A DNA stretch of 64,000 nt, from positions 744,001 to 808,000 of the forward strand of contig NZ_LT840186.1 of NCBI RefSeq assembly GCF_900177485.1, in the 5' to 3' direction. Shown here piece by piece: positions 1 to 8,936 of this stretch (position 1 is the first letter of the stretch; the number at the start of each line of letters is the position of its first letter). Origin of the DNA: Candidatus Pelagibacter sp. HIMB1321. Lineage in GTDB: Bacteria; Pseudomonadota; Alphaproteobacteria; Pelagibacterales; Pelagibacteraceae. The notes under the pieces are model-generated. The model made no database searches. It was not told where the DNA came from and worked only from the letters and a program-made list of their open reading frames with translations. Made by a program: the position numbers and the translations under genes.

Positions 1-1506
1 GGGTGTAAATGTACTTAACTCTTCTTCTTTAAAACCAAGTTGTAATAAACTTTCTTTAGTTGCTTTTGGATCATCTACCAGACATGCGGAACAATTTTTT
101 CTAGCTAATCTTTGAGCAACAATCAAACTCAATGCAGAGGCCACCATGAAACTTGGTACTCCCATGTTCACTAATCGAACAACTGTAGAAACTGCATCAT
201 TGGTGTGGAGTGTACTTAGTAATAAGTGACCCGTTAATGCTGCTTTGATTGCAATATCAACAGTTGATTTATCTCTTATCTCTCCAACTAAAATTACTTC
301 TGGGTCTTGTCTTAAAAAAGATTTTAAGATGGCTTCAAATGTTAAACCAATTTCATTGTTAGCTTGAATTTGACCGACACCCTTTAAATAAAATTCAACC
401 GGATCTTCGGCTGTCATTATATTGGTGCCAGGACTATTTATTTTTTTAATACATCCGTAAAGAGTTGTACTCTTACCACTTCCAGTTGGACCGGTTACTA
501 AAACCATCCCTTGCGGAGCAGTAATAGCCGTAACTAAATTATCATAATCTTCCTTGTCTAAACCAATCTGTTCTAATCCTAAATCAGGTCCAGCAGCAAG
601 TAAACGCATAACCACTCGTTCACCTTCTTTAGCTGGGATTACTGAAAACCTAACATCTATATCCACATCATCTTCATTTTTTGGTTGTGGATTTTTAAAT
701 TGAAGTTTGCCGTCTTGAGGTAATCTTTTTTCTGAAATATCACAACCAGACATAATTTTTAATCTTGTAATTACCGCATTGTAATTTTCCATCAAAAACT
801 CTTTGAATTGGAGTTGCTCTTGAAGAACTCCATCTTTCCTAAATCTTACTCGTGCTTCACCTCTTCTAAAAATTTCAATATGAATATCGCTGGTGCCACT
901 AAAAAAAGACTCATTTAAAAGTTTATCAACAAACTCAACAACAGCATTTTCACCTTGAGTAATTTTAACACTTGGGACCTTGACATTCAAATTTGGTTTT
1001 GAAGCTGATGATTTTTGAGCTTGAGTATTTGCTGAGGCCTCTTGTGTTGCTTCTATTACAGATTTAAATTTTAATGCTTGATCTAAATTAGATGGCTTTG
1101 CAACATATAATTCTACATTACAACCTGTCATACTTTTAATTTTACCAGCTAAGGTAGATTTAGTTGGATCAAATAAAGCTATTTTTAAAATCCTACCATT
1201 TAATTCAAAAGGCAGCATTTCATTTTCCATGATAAAATCTTTTGGAAGTTTTTTTACAGCTTCTTTTTTAACAGTTTGCTCAGATAAAATAATTTTTCTT
1301 AAAGCATAATTTCTTGAAACTGCTGCAACAATATCGTCTTCACTAACTAAATCATCGTTGATTAAATATTCTAATATTCCAAGGGGTGCTTTACCATTGC
1401 CGTCATACTTCTTTTTAGCATCATTAAAATTAGCCTCAGATATTTTTCCACTATTTTTGAGTAGGGTTGAAATTTTTACACTAATTTCAGGGTTTATTGA
1501 TGGCAT
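1..1506 (-). CDS. PilB/GspE-family assembly ATPase (3' partial)
   Basis: Powers extension of a type IV pilus or type II secretion pseudopilus from the cytoplasmic face of the inner membrane. The first 502 codons are in the window; the C-terminus lies beyond position 1. An N-terminal MshEN/T2SSE_N-like region is followed by the ATPase core, with Walker A GPTGSGKST at about residues 339-347, an Asp box (TAEDPVEF), Walker B (EVILVGEIRD), a His box (TGHLLLSTLHTND) and the start of a zinc motif (RKNCSAC). The ATG at 1506 is chosen because it follows the secretin stop by 27 bp and no other start fits. It abuts a hairpin and has no visible Shine-Dalgarno sequence. Last gene seen of a minus-strand pilus operon. 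PilB, MshE and GspE cannot be separated from this fragment. Confidence 0.9.
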   Translation of the reverse strand, partial: MPSINPEISVKISTLLKNSGKISEANFNDAKKKYDGNGKAPLGILEYLINDDLVSEDDIVAAVSRNYALRKIILSEQTVKKEAVKKLPKDFIMENEMLPFELNGRILKIALFDPTKSTLAGKIKSMTGCNVELYVAKPSNLDQALKFKSVIEATQEASANTQAQKSSASKPNLNVKVPSVKITQGENAVVEFVDKLLNESFFSGTSDIHIEIFRRGEARVRFRKDGVLQEQLQFKEFLMENYNAVITRLKIMSGCDISEKRLPQDGKLQFKNPQPKNEDDVDIDVRFSVIPAKEGERVVMRLLAAGPDLGLEQIGLDKEDYDNLVTAITAPQGMVLVTGPTGSGKSTTLYGCIKKINSPGTNIMTAEDPVEFYLKGVGQIQANNEIGLTFEAILKSFLRQDPEVILVGEIRDKSTVDIAIKAALTGHLLLSTLHTNDAVSTVVRLVNMGVPSFMVASALSLIVAQRLARKNCSACLVDDPKATKESLLQLGFKEEELSTFTP

Positions 1507-1539
1507 GTATAAAGTTATAATAAAAATTATAACTTATAC
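1507..1539 (-). promoter_or_regulatory. Hairpin filling the secretin-ATPase spacer
   Basis: GTATA-A-AGTTATAAT pairs with ATTATAACT-TATAC across an AAAA loop, giving 14 pairs with one bulged A. The hairpin contains the secretin stop codon (1534-1536) and ends directly beside the ATPase start codon (1504-1506). It could tune translation or mRNA stability between the two cistrons. AT-only stems are easy to form by chance in this genome. Confidence 0.4.
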
Positions 1540-3150
1540 AACATTTGCACTTAAGAATATCAACAGTTGAGTTTTATCGTCTTTATCAGTAGTTTGTCTA
1601 AATAATGCTCCTAGTAGTGGAATTTTTGAGAAGAACGGCACATAAGTTTCACTATTTTCTCTAGTATTTTTGTAAACACCTCCAAGGACAGCCACATCTC
1701 CTGCATTAATTTGAACTACAGAAGTAAGTGATTCCTCGTTGGTTACAACGTCATCACCTGCGTCTTCACCTGGTGCATCATTTGCAAGGGTTAATTCAAT
1801 TTTTACTCTACTTTCTCCTACAATTTCTGGAGTTACCGTGATGCTTAAATTTTGTGGAATTTCTACTGTAGAACCTGCAACATCACCGGAAGCTGGAATT
1901 ACTTTTAACAAAGTCGTACCTTGTGTAAGAGTTGCTGACTCACCATCCATAGCAAATAGTTTTGGATTTGAAACTGTTTCAGTATTAGAGTCTTTTACTG
2001 AGGCTGTAATTACAGCTTTGATCTTTGTCATTCCTATATTTCCTAGCAAAAATGCTCCTCCTGCCAAATTGACTGCGTCTGATAAATCTGTATTGGATAT
2101 AGCCTCGGGACTCGAGTCAGTAACAGGTTCTACTGAAGTAGTGTTGCTAGGGTTTGTATCAATTCCTGCAAAAGTTATTCTATCACTTCCGTTTTTAGTT
2201 GCTGAGGCATTCAATGCATCAATGTTTGCACTAAAGTTTTTGTTAAAGCCATCAGTTGCATTTACAATATAAGCTTCAATCATTACTTGTTTTTTTTCTA
2301 AATCAATTTTATTCAAAATATTCTCTGCTTGATTTAGCTGTGCATAAGTTCCTGTGATTACAATTTGATTATTTTTTTCATCATCAACCATCGTAAAACC
2401 TTCTGCTTCACCCATTATTTCCCCAAGAGATTCTACTAGATCTGTTGAGCTTTGATAGAATACTTTAAATATTTCAGTAATCATGGGCTCACCACTATCA
2501 CCATCATTTGATACTGAGCCACCAATTTCTAGAGAAGCTAAATTATTATTTTGTTCAATTGTATTATCTATTTTAGATTTTTCTAATTCAGCAAAAAACT
2601 CCTTTGTATGAACTCTCAATAATCCAGAATCTTCATCAACTGTCATTATTAAACTATTAATATCTAAAATAGCATAAACAGCAGAACCCCATTTTATATT
2701 TTCAAAATCTATAGTTATTTCACCATTAACTTCGTTACCTATGATTATGTTTCTTTGAACCAACCCAGCAAATAATTTTAAAGCTGATCTTATATTCATA
2801 TTATTAAGCTTTAAACTTACTTCAGTATCTTCTAAATTTTTAATTTTTAAATTTCTATCGATTAGTTTTAACGATTTTTTTTCTTGCGCCTTACCCTCCG
2901 TTAAAGAGATTCTTCTTACTAGTTTTTCCTCTTTTTTATTTTTATTTAAAATTTCATTTGAGTCTTGATTAAATTGCTCTGCAGTTTTTCTAAAATTTTC
3001 TGCACTAGCTTTTACGTTGAAAGACTCAATTTCTTGAACAGCCCCTTTATCCTTTTGGTCATAAGCCATTTTAGGTCTTTTCGAACTGCTACAACTAGCC
3101 AACAGCAAAGAAAGCGATAAGACCAAAAATAATCTAATAAAATTATTCAT
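1534..3150 (-). CDS. Lipoprotein secretin, PilQ/MshL/GspD family
   Basis: Forms the outer-membrane ring through which the pilus or pseudopilus passes. A lipoprotein signal peptide ends in LLLASC (lipid on Cys20). A disordered charged stretch runs to about residue 100. It is followed by an STN-like N0 domain (about 107-180), an N1/NolW domain (about 221-287) and the secretin barrel (about 288-538), which ends in VPFFSKIPLLGALFR and TQLLIFLSANVV, typical secretin C-terminal elements. At 538 aa it is close to MshL-type secretins and shorter than many PilQ proteins; no AMIN domain is seen. Being its own lipoprotein, it may not need a separate pilotin. Its start codon overlaps the end of the upstream LysM-PilP gene. 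Confidence 0.9.
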   Translation of the reverse strand: MNNFIRLFLVLSLSLLLASCSSSKRPKMAYDQKDKGAVQEIESFNVKASAENFRKTAEQFNQDSNEILNKNKKEEKLVRRISLTEGKAQEKKSLKLIDRNLKIKNLEDTEVSLKLNNMNIRSALKLFAGLVQRNIIIGNEVNGEITIDFENIKWGSAVYAILDINSLIMTVDEDSGLLRVHTKEFFAELEKSKIDNTIEQNNNLASLEIGGSVSNDGDSGEPMITEIFKVFYQSSTDLVESLGEIMGEAEGFTMVDDEKNNQIVITGTYAQLNQAENILNKIDLEKKQVMIEAYIVNATDGFNKNFSANIDALNASATKNGSDRITFAGIDTNPSNTTSVEPVTDSSPEAISNTDLSDAVNLAGGAFLLGNIGMTKIKAVITASVKDSNTETVSNPKLFAMDGESATLTQGTTLLKVIPASGDVAGSTVEIPQNLSITVTPEIVGESRVKIELTLANDAPGEDAGDDVVTNEESLTSVVQINAGDVAVLGGVYKNTRENSETYVPFFSKIPLLGALFRQTTDKDDKTQLLIFLSANVV

Positions 3151-4358
3151 TAATTAAATAAATCCTCAACATTAGTTACTGTTTCACTTTCATTATTATT
3201 TTCATTATTGTCTGTTTGATTTTCATTATTTATGTCATCATTGTTTACTTCATCATTAATCAATTCATCAGTATTTGATTGTGGTAAAGATGCAATTGCC
3301 ATTCCTACAATTGGAGTATTAATTAAAAACTCATATTCAATATTGTCCTCTAAAACAATCATTCTATTTTTTTCAATTGAAACTATTACACCGTCTCTGT
3401 TTCCTATTCTGCCTCCCTCTCTAACCATAAATTCACTATTACTTATTGCTATGATTGCAAGGTTCTTTCTATCTATTTGAAAATCATTAATACTTTTCTT
3501 ATCTAAGTTTTCATAAGAAATATTTTGATTAGCATAAATTGGTATCTTCACTAATTGATTTTCATTTAGCACTACTGTGTTTTCTTCGAATATGTTAAAT
3601 TGAATTAATTCATCAATTTCTCTTTCATATCGTCCAGCAATATCTGCAATTGTTTCATTCATGTTTGTTACGTGAATAAAGAAAGGTAACAATAATTTAT
3701 CGCCAATGAACAAAATGCTTTCTTCATCAAGATCATTATAAGATGCTAATTGAGTTACATTTAAATTGTATCTGTCTGCAATAGTGGTTAGGTTTTGACC
3801 TTCTTTAACAATATGAAATCTACTTGGTATTACAATTTTATCTCCCATAACTAATTTTCTAGATCCAGGATAAATTGCATTTGCTAATTCTATTTCTCTT
3901 AAAGAAAAACCATATCTAAATGCAATTTGTTCAACTGTTTCATTTTCTAAAATAGTGTGGGTTGTTGGTGTTTTTGCCCGGTCAAATTTTCTAATTTTAG
4001 CTCTTTGAAATTTATGCTCAGACTCTTTACTTAATGCTACCCCTTTTAATAAATAGTCCTTTAATGAATAAGCAACAATTGGATCAATATTTAAAATAGT
4101 AACTAATTCAGTATCCTGAGGTTCAGCTTCAGCAACTTCAATTGTTTCTTCAGCTTCAATTGGTTGCTCTTCATTAATCTCTTGATCATTATTATCATTT
4201 TCAGCAACTAGCTCTTTTTCAACTTCAATTGTCTCTTCTGGCTTTACTTCAACCACTTCAGGCTGTCTTGTAATTCCTATTTCATTGGTAAATGGATCAC
4301 TATAAGAATTACTTTGAAATAAAGTTATAAGAAATATTAATAATATTCTAAACAGCAT
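3150..4358 (-). CDS. LysM-repeat protein with PilP-like C-terminal domain
   Basis: Likely a periplasmic bridge between the inner-membrane PilMN platform, peptidoglycan and the secretin. A signal peptide (cleaved near residue 20) is followed by an acidic Glu/Val-rich linker (33-82) and three LysM-like repeats (about 133-178, 181-226, 229-275; each has an HxIxxxET/QNL start and a GDKxxxP end). A PilP-like small beta domain follows at about 300-350 (VREGGRIGNRDGVIVSIEKN, then IVLED). The tail is rich in Asn, Asp and Glu. Classical PilP is a short lipoprotein; a LysM array fused to it is unusual. The gene overlaps both neighbours by 1 bp, so the three genes are probably translated together. The PilP assignment rests on the Gly-Asn-x-Asp-Gly-x-Val pattern only. 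Confidence 0.65.
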   Translation of the reverse strand: MLFRILLIFLITLFQSNSYSDPFTNEIGITRQPEVVEVKPEETIEVEKELVAENDNNDQEINEEQPIEAEETIEVAEAEPQDTELVTILNIDPIVAYSLKDYLLKGVALSKESEHKFQRAKIRKFDRAKTPTTHTILENETVEQIAFRYGFSLREIELANAIYPGSRKLVMGDKIVIPSRFHIVKEGQNLTTIADRYNLNVTQLASYNDLDEESILFIGDKLLLPFFIHVTNMNETIADIAGRYEREIDELIQFNIFEENTVVLNENQLVKIPIYANQNISYENLDKKSINDFQIDRKNLAIIAISNSEFMVREGGRIGNRDGVIVSIEKNRMIVLEDNIEYEFLINTPIVGMAIASLPQSNTDELINDEVNNDDINNENQTDNNENNNESETVTNVEDLFN

Positions 4359-6124
4359 TATTTTTTACCTGCCTTTAACAAATTCATAACCATCGCTTCA
4401 TCATCAAAAACCTCATCATCAACAGGTTTTAAAGATAGTCTTGAATTAAATTTTTTAGATATTTTTTCTTTTGGTAAATCTTCTAGTTTTGGAACAGGCT
4501 GACCTTGAACAGTATAAAGCGCTACTCTATCCTCATTAGTAAACTCTACCATTGCTTCAATTTTACTGTCACTGACAACTTCATTATCTGAAAAATTATT
4601 CATCATGTTAACCACTGCTTGGTCATTCTTTGCAACCCCTGAAAATAAAATATTATTTTTTTCTTCAATTCCAAAATTAGTTAATCTTATATCTTTAGGA
4701 ACTATTTGACTTAAACTTGCATAAAGATTTGCAGTTGTTTTTAAATTAGAACCTAGTGATGCTGCAATTCTTGTATCTTCATTTATCTTTTGAATTTTAG
4801 CGTTGTAACCTTGTAACAAACTTTGTTTGCTTTCTAGATCTTCTTTGAGTGTTGCCGCTGCAGTTATTTTTGAAGAATTATTAGAAATTTTTAAAATCTT
4901 AAATGGTAAAACATGAGCAACAAAACCTAAAATAAATAACATTGATATCATCAAACAAAAATTACCTAAGGATTTTGAACGTCTATTAATTTTCACCTGA
5001 TTAAAATTAGATAATAAATTTATAGACATTATCTCATTAGTTTCGATATTAAATGAATTAAGTTTTCTTGATGCAATACCAATTGCTTCAGATGCAAGTG
5101 ATTTATTAGATAGACTATCTACATATTTTTTTGCATCATTTGAAAGTTCAACTGTTTCTTCTGGGTTGTAATGTTTTACAATTACATCGCCTAATTGACG
5201 TTCAATTCCTTTTGAAACATTTTTAATTTTTATCTTATCCGTTAGAATTGTAATAATGCTTATTGGATCAAATTCATATTTTGTTTCATACTCAACTAGA
5301 TATTGTTTAATCTGTGAGCCTAATCTTTCAAAAATTTCATCCCAAAATTCATTTTCTATACTATCTACTTCTTCAACAGTATCTAATAACACTTGGTCAG
5401 CTTCAATAATGTTAAGCTCAGAATATTGAAAACCTTTGCTTGAACAAATGGTAATACTTTTTTCTTCTTTCGTATAATTTAAGATTACGTTAGGGGTTTC
5501 AAAACCTTCTTTGCCAAGAACAATCCCTTGAGCATTAACATGTGCAAACGGCGCTAAATCTATAACGACTGGATTATAACCTGCTAATCTAAAAATATTT
5601 GAATAGGCTTCAACAAATTTTTTTTCCATAGTAACTAAAACAACATCCATAACTCCGAGTTCTTCGTTTGTGTTCACTACTGAGTAACTTGTTTCAAACT
5701 CTTCTAAACTTTCTGGTGTTTCATCAAACTGATCCCAAAAACCACCAAAGGCTGTTGCTTCAGTTAAACTTTCCTGATCCATTATAGGGATTTGTAAATT
5801 ATAAATTTGTGCTTTGGAGGTATCTAGTGAAATTGCAACATCTCTTGTTTTTGTCTTAATAGAATCTAAAGCATTTTTAACTTGATCACTTAAGTATGTG
5901 GTTGCTGATAGAAAATCTTGATCTTCACCAATTCCTGCTATTTGTTGGTTTGTAAAATTATCAACTTTACAAGTATTTTTTTTATATGAAATTTCTGCTG
6001 CTTGAATAAACTTATCTTTAAAAACTACTCCAATAACCTTTTCTTTTTTAGAGTGGTAATTGCCCAACATTTTTATTACTGGTGCAAATGCTTTTGCAAT
6101 TGGTGGGCCAAGTTTATCAATCAT
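4358..6124 (-). CDS. PilM-PilN-like fusion protein, pilus inner-membrane platform
   Basis: Residues 1 to about 330 look like the actin-fold PilM domain: VIGVVFKDKFIQAAEI near the start, then VAISLDTSKAQIYNLQIP, and VVIDLAPFAHVNAQG at the subdomain junction. A short INLLS sequence at 368-372 resembles the INLLP peptide by which PilN binds PilM. One membrane helix (about 388-409) then leads to a periplasmic PilN-like coiled coil and ferredoxin-like domain (about 420-555). PilM and PilN are separate proteins in most type IV pilus systems, while MshI-type proteins combine these roles. First gene of the minus-strand operon, divergent from pilT with 136 bp between the starts. No PilO gene is seen in the window. 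Confidence 0.75.
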   Translation of the reverse strand: MIDKLGPPIAKAFAPVIKMLGNYHSKKEKVIGVVFKDKFIQAAEISYKKNTCKVDNFTNQQIAGIGEDQDFLSATTYLSDQVKNALDSIKTKTRDVAISLDTSKAQIYNLQIPIMDQESLTEATAFGGFWDQFDETPESLEEFETSYSVVNTNEELGVMDVVLVTMEKKFVEAYSNIFRLAGYNPVVIDLAPFAHVNAQGIVLGKEGFETPNVILNYTKEEKSITICSSKGFQYSELNIIEADQVLLDTVEEVDSIENEFWDEIFERLGSQIKQYLVEYETKYEFDPISIITILTDKIKIKNVSKGIERQLGDVIVKHYNPEETVELSNDAKKYVDSLSNKSLASEAIGIASRKLNSFNIETNEIMSINLLSNFNQVKINRRSKSLGNFCLMISMLFILGFVAHVLPFKILKISNNSSKITAAATLKEDLESKQSLLQGYNAKIQKINEDTRIAASLGSNLKTTANLYASLSQIVPKDIRLTNFGIEEKNNILFSGVAKNDQAVVNMMNNFSDNEVVSDSKIEAMVEFTNEDRVALYTVQGQPVPKLEDLPKEKISKKFNSRLSLKPVDDEVFDDEAMVMNLLKAGKK

Positions 6125-6260
6125 AAATTTTTAAAAAGCTTAATAGAATCACAATAATAAATAGCGAATCGGTACACAAGCATTAGTTGTGTTACTTTAT
6201 ATATAGATCAACAGTAAAAAAAACTTGAAAAACTGTTACTTTTAGAGCATCAAAACATTA

Positions 6261-7253
6261 ATGAGTTTACATGATAAATTAAAAACATATCCAAAAAATT
6301 ATGATTTATCTGATATTCACATCAGATCGAATCAACCATTTGCAATCAGAGAAAATGGTGAGATCAAAGTTTTTAGTGATGATATAATATCGAGACAAGA
6401 CATCGAGTCATTTTGGAAACAATCTTTAGATAAAGCTCAATACGATTACTTAATTACAAATGGAGATTTAGACTTTGCAGTCGTTGTCGATGGACAAAGA
6501 TTTAGAGCAAATGGTTATTATTCTTCTTATGGACCTAGTATGGTTCTTAGAAAAATTATTAGTGAAATACCAAACATTGAAAAACTTGGTTTACCCCCTG
6601 CAGCTCATGAAGCAATTACTCATAAAACAGGTTTAGTTCTTGTCACAGGTCAAACAGGTTCAGGAAAATCTACATCTCTTGCAGCAATGATTGATCAAAT
6701 CAATTCACACAGAGCAGAAAATATAATTACTATTGAAGATCCTATTGAATTTGTTCACCCTGCAAAAAAAAGTATTATTTCCCAAAGGGAAGTTGGAAAA
6801 GATACAGGAAGTTTTGCTAAAGCTTTAAAATCTGCATTAAGACAAGATCCAGATGTAATTTTAGTTGGTGAAATGAGAGATCTTGAAACTATTTCATTAG
6901 CATTAACTGCTGCTGAAACAGGTCACTTAGTTTTTGGAACATTGCACGCAAGTAGTGCCTCATCAACTATAACAAGGATCTTAGATGTGTTTCCACCAGC
7001 GCAAAAAGAACAAGCACAAACGATGTTAGCTGGATCAATTCGATTAGTAATGTCTCAACAACTTTTAAAAAAGAAAGGTGGCGGAAGAATTGGTTGTCAT
7101 GAAGTAATGACCGGCACACCTGCAATTAGAAATTTGATTAGAGAAGGTAAAACAGAACAAATCCAATCTACACTTCAAACATCTGCTAAAGATGGAATGT
7201 TTACGATGGAAAAATGTTTGGAAGGTTTAAAATTAAAAAAATTAGTTGAATAA
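6261..7253 (+). CDS. pilT: Twitching-motility retraction ATPase PilT
   Basis: Hexameric ATPase that depolymerises type IV pili, driving retraction and, in competent bacteria, DNA uptake. The 330 residues contain Walker A GQTGSGKST (130-138), the Asp box NIITIEDPIEF, Walker B DVILVGEMRD, the His box TGHLVFGTLHASSA and the PilT C-terminal signature AIRNLIREGKTEQI. These separate PilT from PilB/GspE. It is a little shorter than the usual 344-375 aa. It is transcribed away from the PilMN-LysM-secretin-PilB operon. The stop is 2 bp from the convergent neighbour at 7256. Confidence 0.93.
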   Translation: MSLHDKLKTYPKNYDLSDIHIRSNQPFAIRENGEIKVFSDDIISRQDIESFWKQSLDKAQYDYLITNGDLDFAVVVDGQRFRANGYYSSYGPSMVLRKIISEIPNIEKLGLPPAAHEAITHKTGLVLVTGQTGSGKSTSLAAMIDQINSHRAENIITIEDPIEFVHPAKKSIISQREVGKDTGSFAKALKSALRQDPDVILVGEMRDLETISLALTAAETGHLVFGTLHASSASSTITRILDVFPPAQKEQAQTMLAGSIRLVMSQQLLKKKGGGRIGCHEVMTGTPAIRNLIREGKTEQIQSTLQTSAKDGMFTMEKCLEGLKLKKLVE

Positions 7254-7255
7254 AA

Positions 7256-7564
7256 CTAATTAGGACTTTCAGTAAATCGTTGTTGCGGAATAGTAGCTGA
7301 GAAAGTTCCGGTTCCTACACAGTTATTTTCTGTTTTCTCTCCAAGGCCTCTATTAACATTTGAAGGATTTGGATTATTTGAACCTTTACAGTTTAAATTT
7401 AGATTAACTTTACCGTTCATTTCTACTTCAACATCGATAAATTTAATATTGCTAGCAGTAGACTTCGTTATGATATTATTATAAAAATAATGAGCAGCTA
7501 AAAATGCAAAAAAAGCAATAACAAATAATTTAATGCTATCTAAATTTTTTTTAAACTTAATCAT
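7256..7564 (-). CDS. Hypothetical membrane-anchored protein
   Basis: No family recognised. The 102 residues start with a basic N-terminus (MIKFKKN) and one hydrophobic segment (about 12-28), probably an uncleaved signal anchor. A Ser/Thr/Asn-rich exported part follows with two cysteines (NLNCKGS and NNCVGT) that could form a disulfide. The gene is convergent with pilT (2-bp gap). Its 5' end overlaps the divergent gene at 7533 by 32 bp, so at least one of the two starts may be wrong, though neither has a better in-frame start. Its position suggests, but does not prove, a link to the pilus. Confidence 0.55.
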   Translation of the reverse strand: MIKFKKNLDSIKLFVIAFFAFLAAHYFYNNIITKSTASNIKFIDVEVEMNGKVNLNLNCKGSNNPNPSNVNRGLGEKTENNCVGTGTFSATIPQQRFTESPN

Positions 7565-7898
7565 ATTTACTATAATTATAGCTTTTATTCCTAAAAATTC
7601 TAATGCAAATATTTATGAGTTAAGTTGTAAAAATAATAAAAATACAACTACTTGGGTTTATTCAAATAAAAGACAACAAGTTATTTTAACAAAAATCAAT
7701 AATTCTAAAACAAAAGTAAACTTTAAAATGGATAGACAAACACCGTCATCTTTTTCTTCAAAGGGCAACATTGGTGGCTTTCAAACTAATGTAACATTCA
7801 GCAAAAATTCAAAAGAATTAGCGATGTTGCAAAAATCTCTAAGGGGCTCTAATCAATTTTACAAATGTTCTGAGCCAAAACTTCTAAAAGAAGAGTAA
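7533..7898 (+). CDS. Small secreted hypothetical protein
   Basis: 121 residues with a clear Sec signal peptide (hydrophobic 5-20, likely cleavage after Asn-Ala-Asn-Ala near residue 26). The mature part is basic and beta-prone, with two cysteines (ELSCKN and YKCSEP) placed to close a disulfide across the domain. No family is recognised. The start is fixed by the signal peptide, which puts the first 32 bp inside the coding start of the divergent gene 7256-7564. The stop touches the convergent anti-sigma-like gene with no spacer. Confidence 0.6.
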   Translation: MLSKFFLNLIIFTIIIAFIPKNSNANIYELSCKNNKNTTTWVYSNKRQQVILTKINNSKTKVNFKMDRQTPSSFSSKGNIGGFQTNVTFSKNSKELAMLQKSLRGSNQFYKCSEPKLLKEE

Positions 7899-8285
7899 TT
7901 AAAATACCAAAGTTAATAAAGTTCCAGCTTCATCCTTATGTTCATATGCCATTTCTTTAGAAATACTCTTAATAAAATGCACACCTAAACCACCTGGTTT
8001 AATATCATCTAATGCTCTATGTTTAATTTGATCTATTGGAACCCGTTGACCAAAATCTCTAATCTCTGCTTTAAAACTATCTCCAGATATTTTTTCTAAT
8101 TTTATGGTTATCTTTTTTGTTTTATCAAATTTGTATGCATAGCGAATTATGTTTTGTACCGCTTCATCAATCGCTAATTTGATATTTAAAATATTTACTT
8201 TAATTTGATTTTTTTTACAAAAATCTTCAACTTTTTGTCTAACGTTTTTTAGCTCAGCAGGGTCAGAATTAAATTCTAAAATCAT
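7899..8285 (-). CDS. RsbW-like anti-sigma factor / serine kinase (HATPase_c_2)
   Basis: GHKL-fold ATPase of the anti-sigma-factor type, which binds a sigma factor or phosphorylates an anti-anti-sigma partner in the cytoplasm. The 128 residues match the compact RsbW/SpoIIAB fold: N-box DEAVQNIIRYAY (Asn45), G1 box IRDFGQRV (Asp77) and G2 box PGGLGVHFIKS (about 97-107). No STAS partner or sigma factor lies beside it, so its target is unknown. Stand-alone copies are also used in partner-switching control of motility or stress. The gene is a single-cistron unit divergent from the LysE-family exporter. Confidence 0.82.
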   Translation of the reverse strand: MILEFNSDPAELKNVRQKVEDFCKKNQIKVNILNIKLAIDEAVQNIIRYAYKFDKTKKITIKLEKISGDSFKAEIRDFGQRVPIDQIKHRALDDIKPGGLGVHFIKSISKEMAYEHKDEAGTLLTLVF

Positions 8286-8333
8286 TATTTCTATGATTTA
8301 TCACATTTATAATTAATATTATCATAAAATTTC

Positions 8334-8936
8334 ATGCAAACTTTTATACCTTTCTTACTAGCAACTTTTTTATTACTGGTGGTTCCAGGTCCATCGGTCT
8401 CAATTATTATTGCTAATACTCTAAGATATAATTTTATCTCAGGAATAAAAACCACTTTAGGTACTGTGACAGGATCTGCCTCTATGTTTGTTTTATATGC
8501 TTATGGTTTTGATTTCTTAAATAATCAACTAAATCTTTTTTTAATTATTGTTCAGTGGATTGGTATTTTTTATCTATTTTATATTGGCTTTAGCATGTTT
8601 AAAAATGCAAAAGATTTAAATATCAAACTACCGAATGTTGAGAAAAAAAACTTCTATATCCAGGGTTTTTTAGTTTTATGGTCCAATCCTAAAATGATTG
8701 TATTTATTGGATCATTTATTCCAGTATTTTTAGATATAAACCAAGACCCTTTTAATCAAATAATAACTTTTGGAATTATATTTTGTATCTTAGGTTTTAT
8801 CTCTGATGGATTTTATGCAGTGATTGTAAATTTTATGAAAGAAAATTTCTTTAAAAAAGATTTATCATTAATTGGCAGATTATCAGGTACTTGCTTAATG
8901 ATAGGATCTTTATGGTTATTAAGTTTGAGATTTTAA
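8334..8936 (+). CDS. LysE/RhtB-family amino-acid exporter
   Basis: Inner-membrane efflux protein of the LysE superfamily, expected to export amino acids or similar small compounds. The 200 residues contain six predicted helices, with the family signature around Pro18-Gly19-Pro20 (LLVVPGPSVS) and the helix-turn IKTTLGTVTGSA. A second conserved stretch, GFLVLWSNPKMIVF, lies near the middle. Substrate cannot be read from the sequence. Its stop codon interlocks with the convergent GNAT gene: both stops share TTAA at 8933-8936. Confidence 0.85.
   Translation: MQTFIPFLLATFLLLVVPGPSVSIIIANTLRYNFISGIKTTLGTVTGSASMFVLYAYGFDFLNNQLNLFLIIVQWIGIFYLFYIGFSMFKNAKDLNIKLPNVEKKNFYIQGFLVLWSNPKMIVFIGSFIPVFLDINQDPFNQIITFGIIFCILGFISDGFYAVIVNFMKENFFKKDLSLIGRLSGTCLMIGSLWLLSLRF

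Noticed and set aside
1739-2272. 177-codon plus-strand ORF antisense to the secretin gene
   Set aside because: Shadow of the secretin frame; the real protein has full secretin domains and lipobox.
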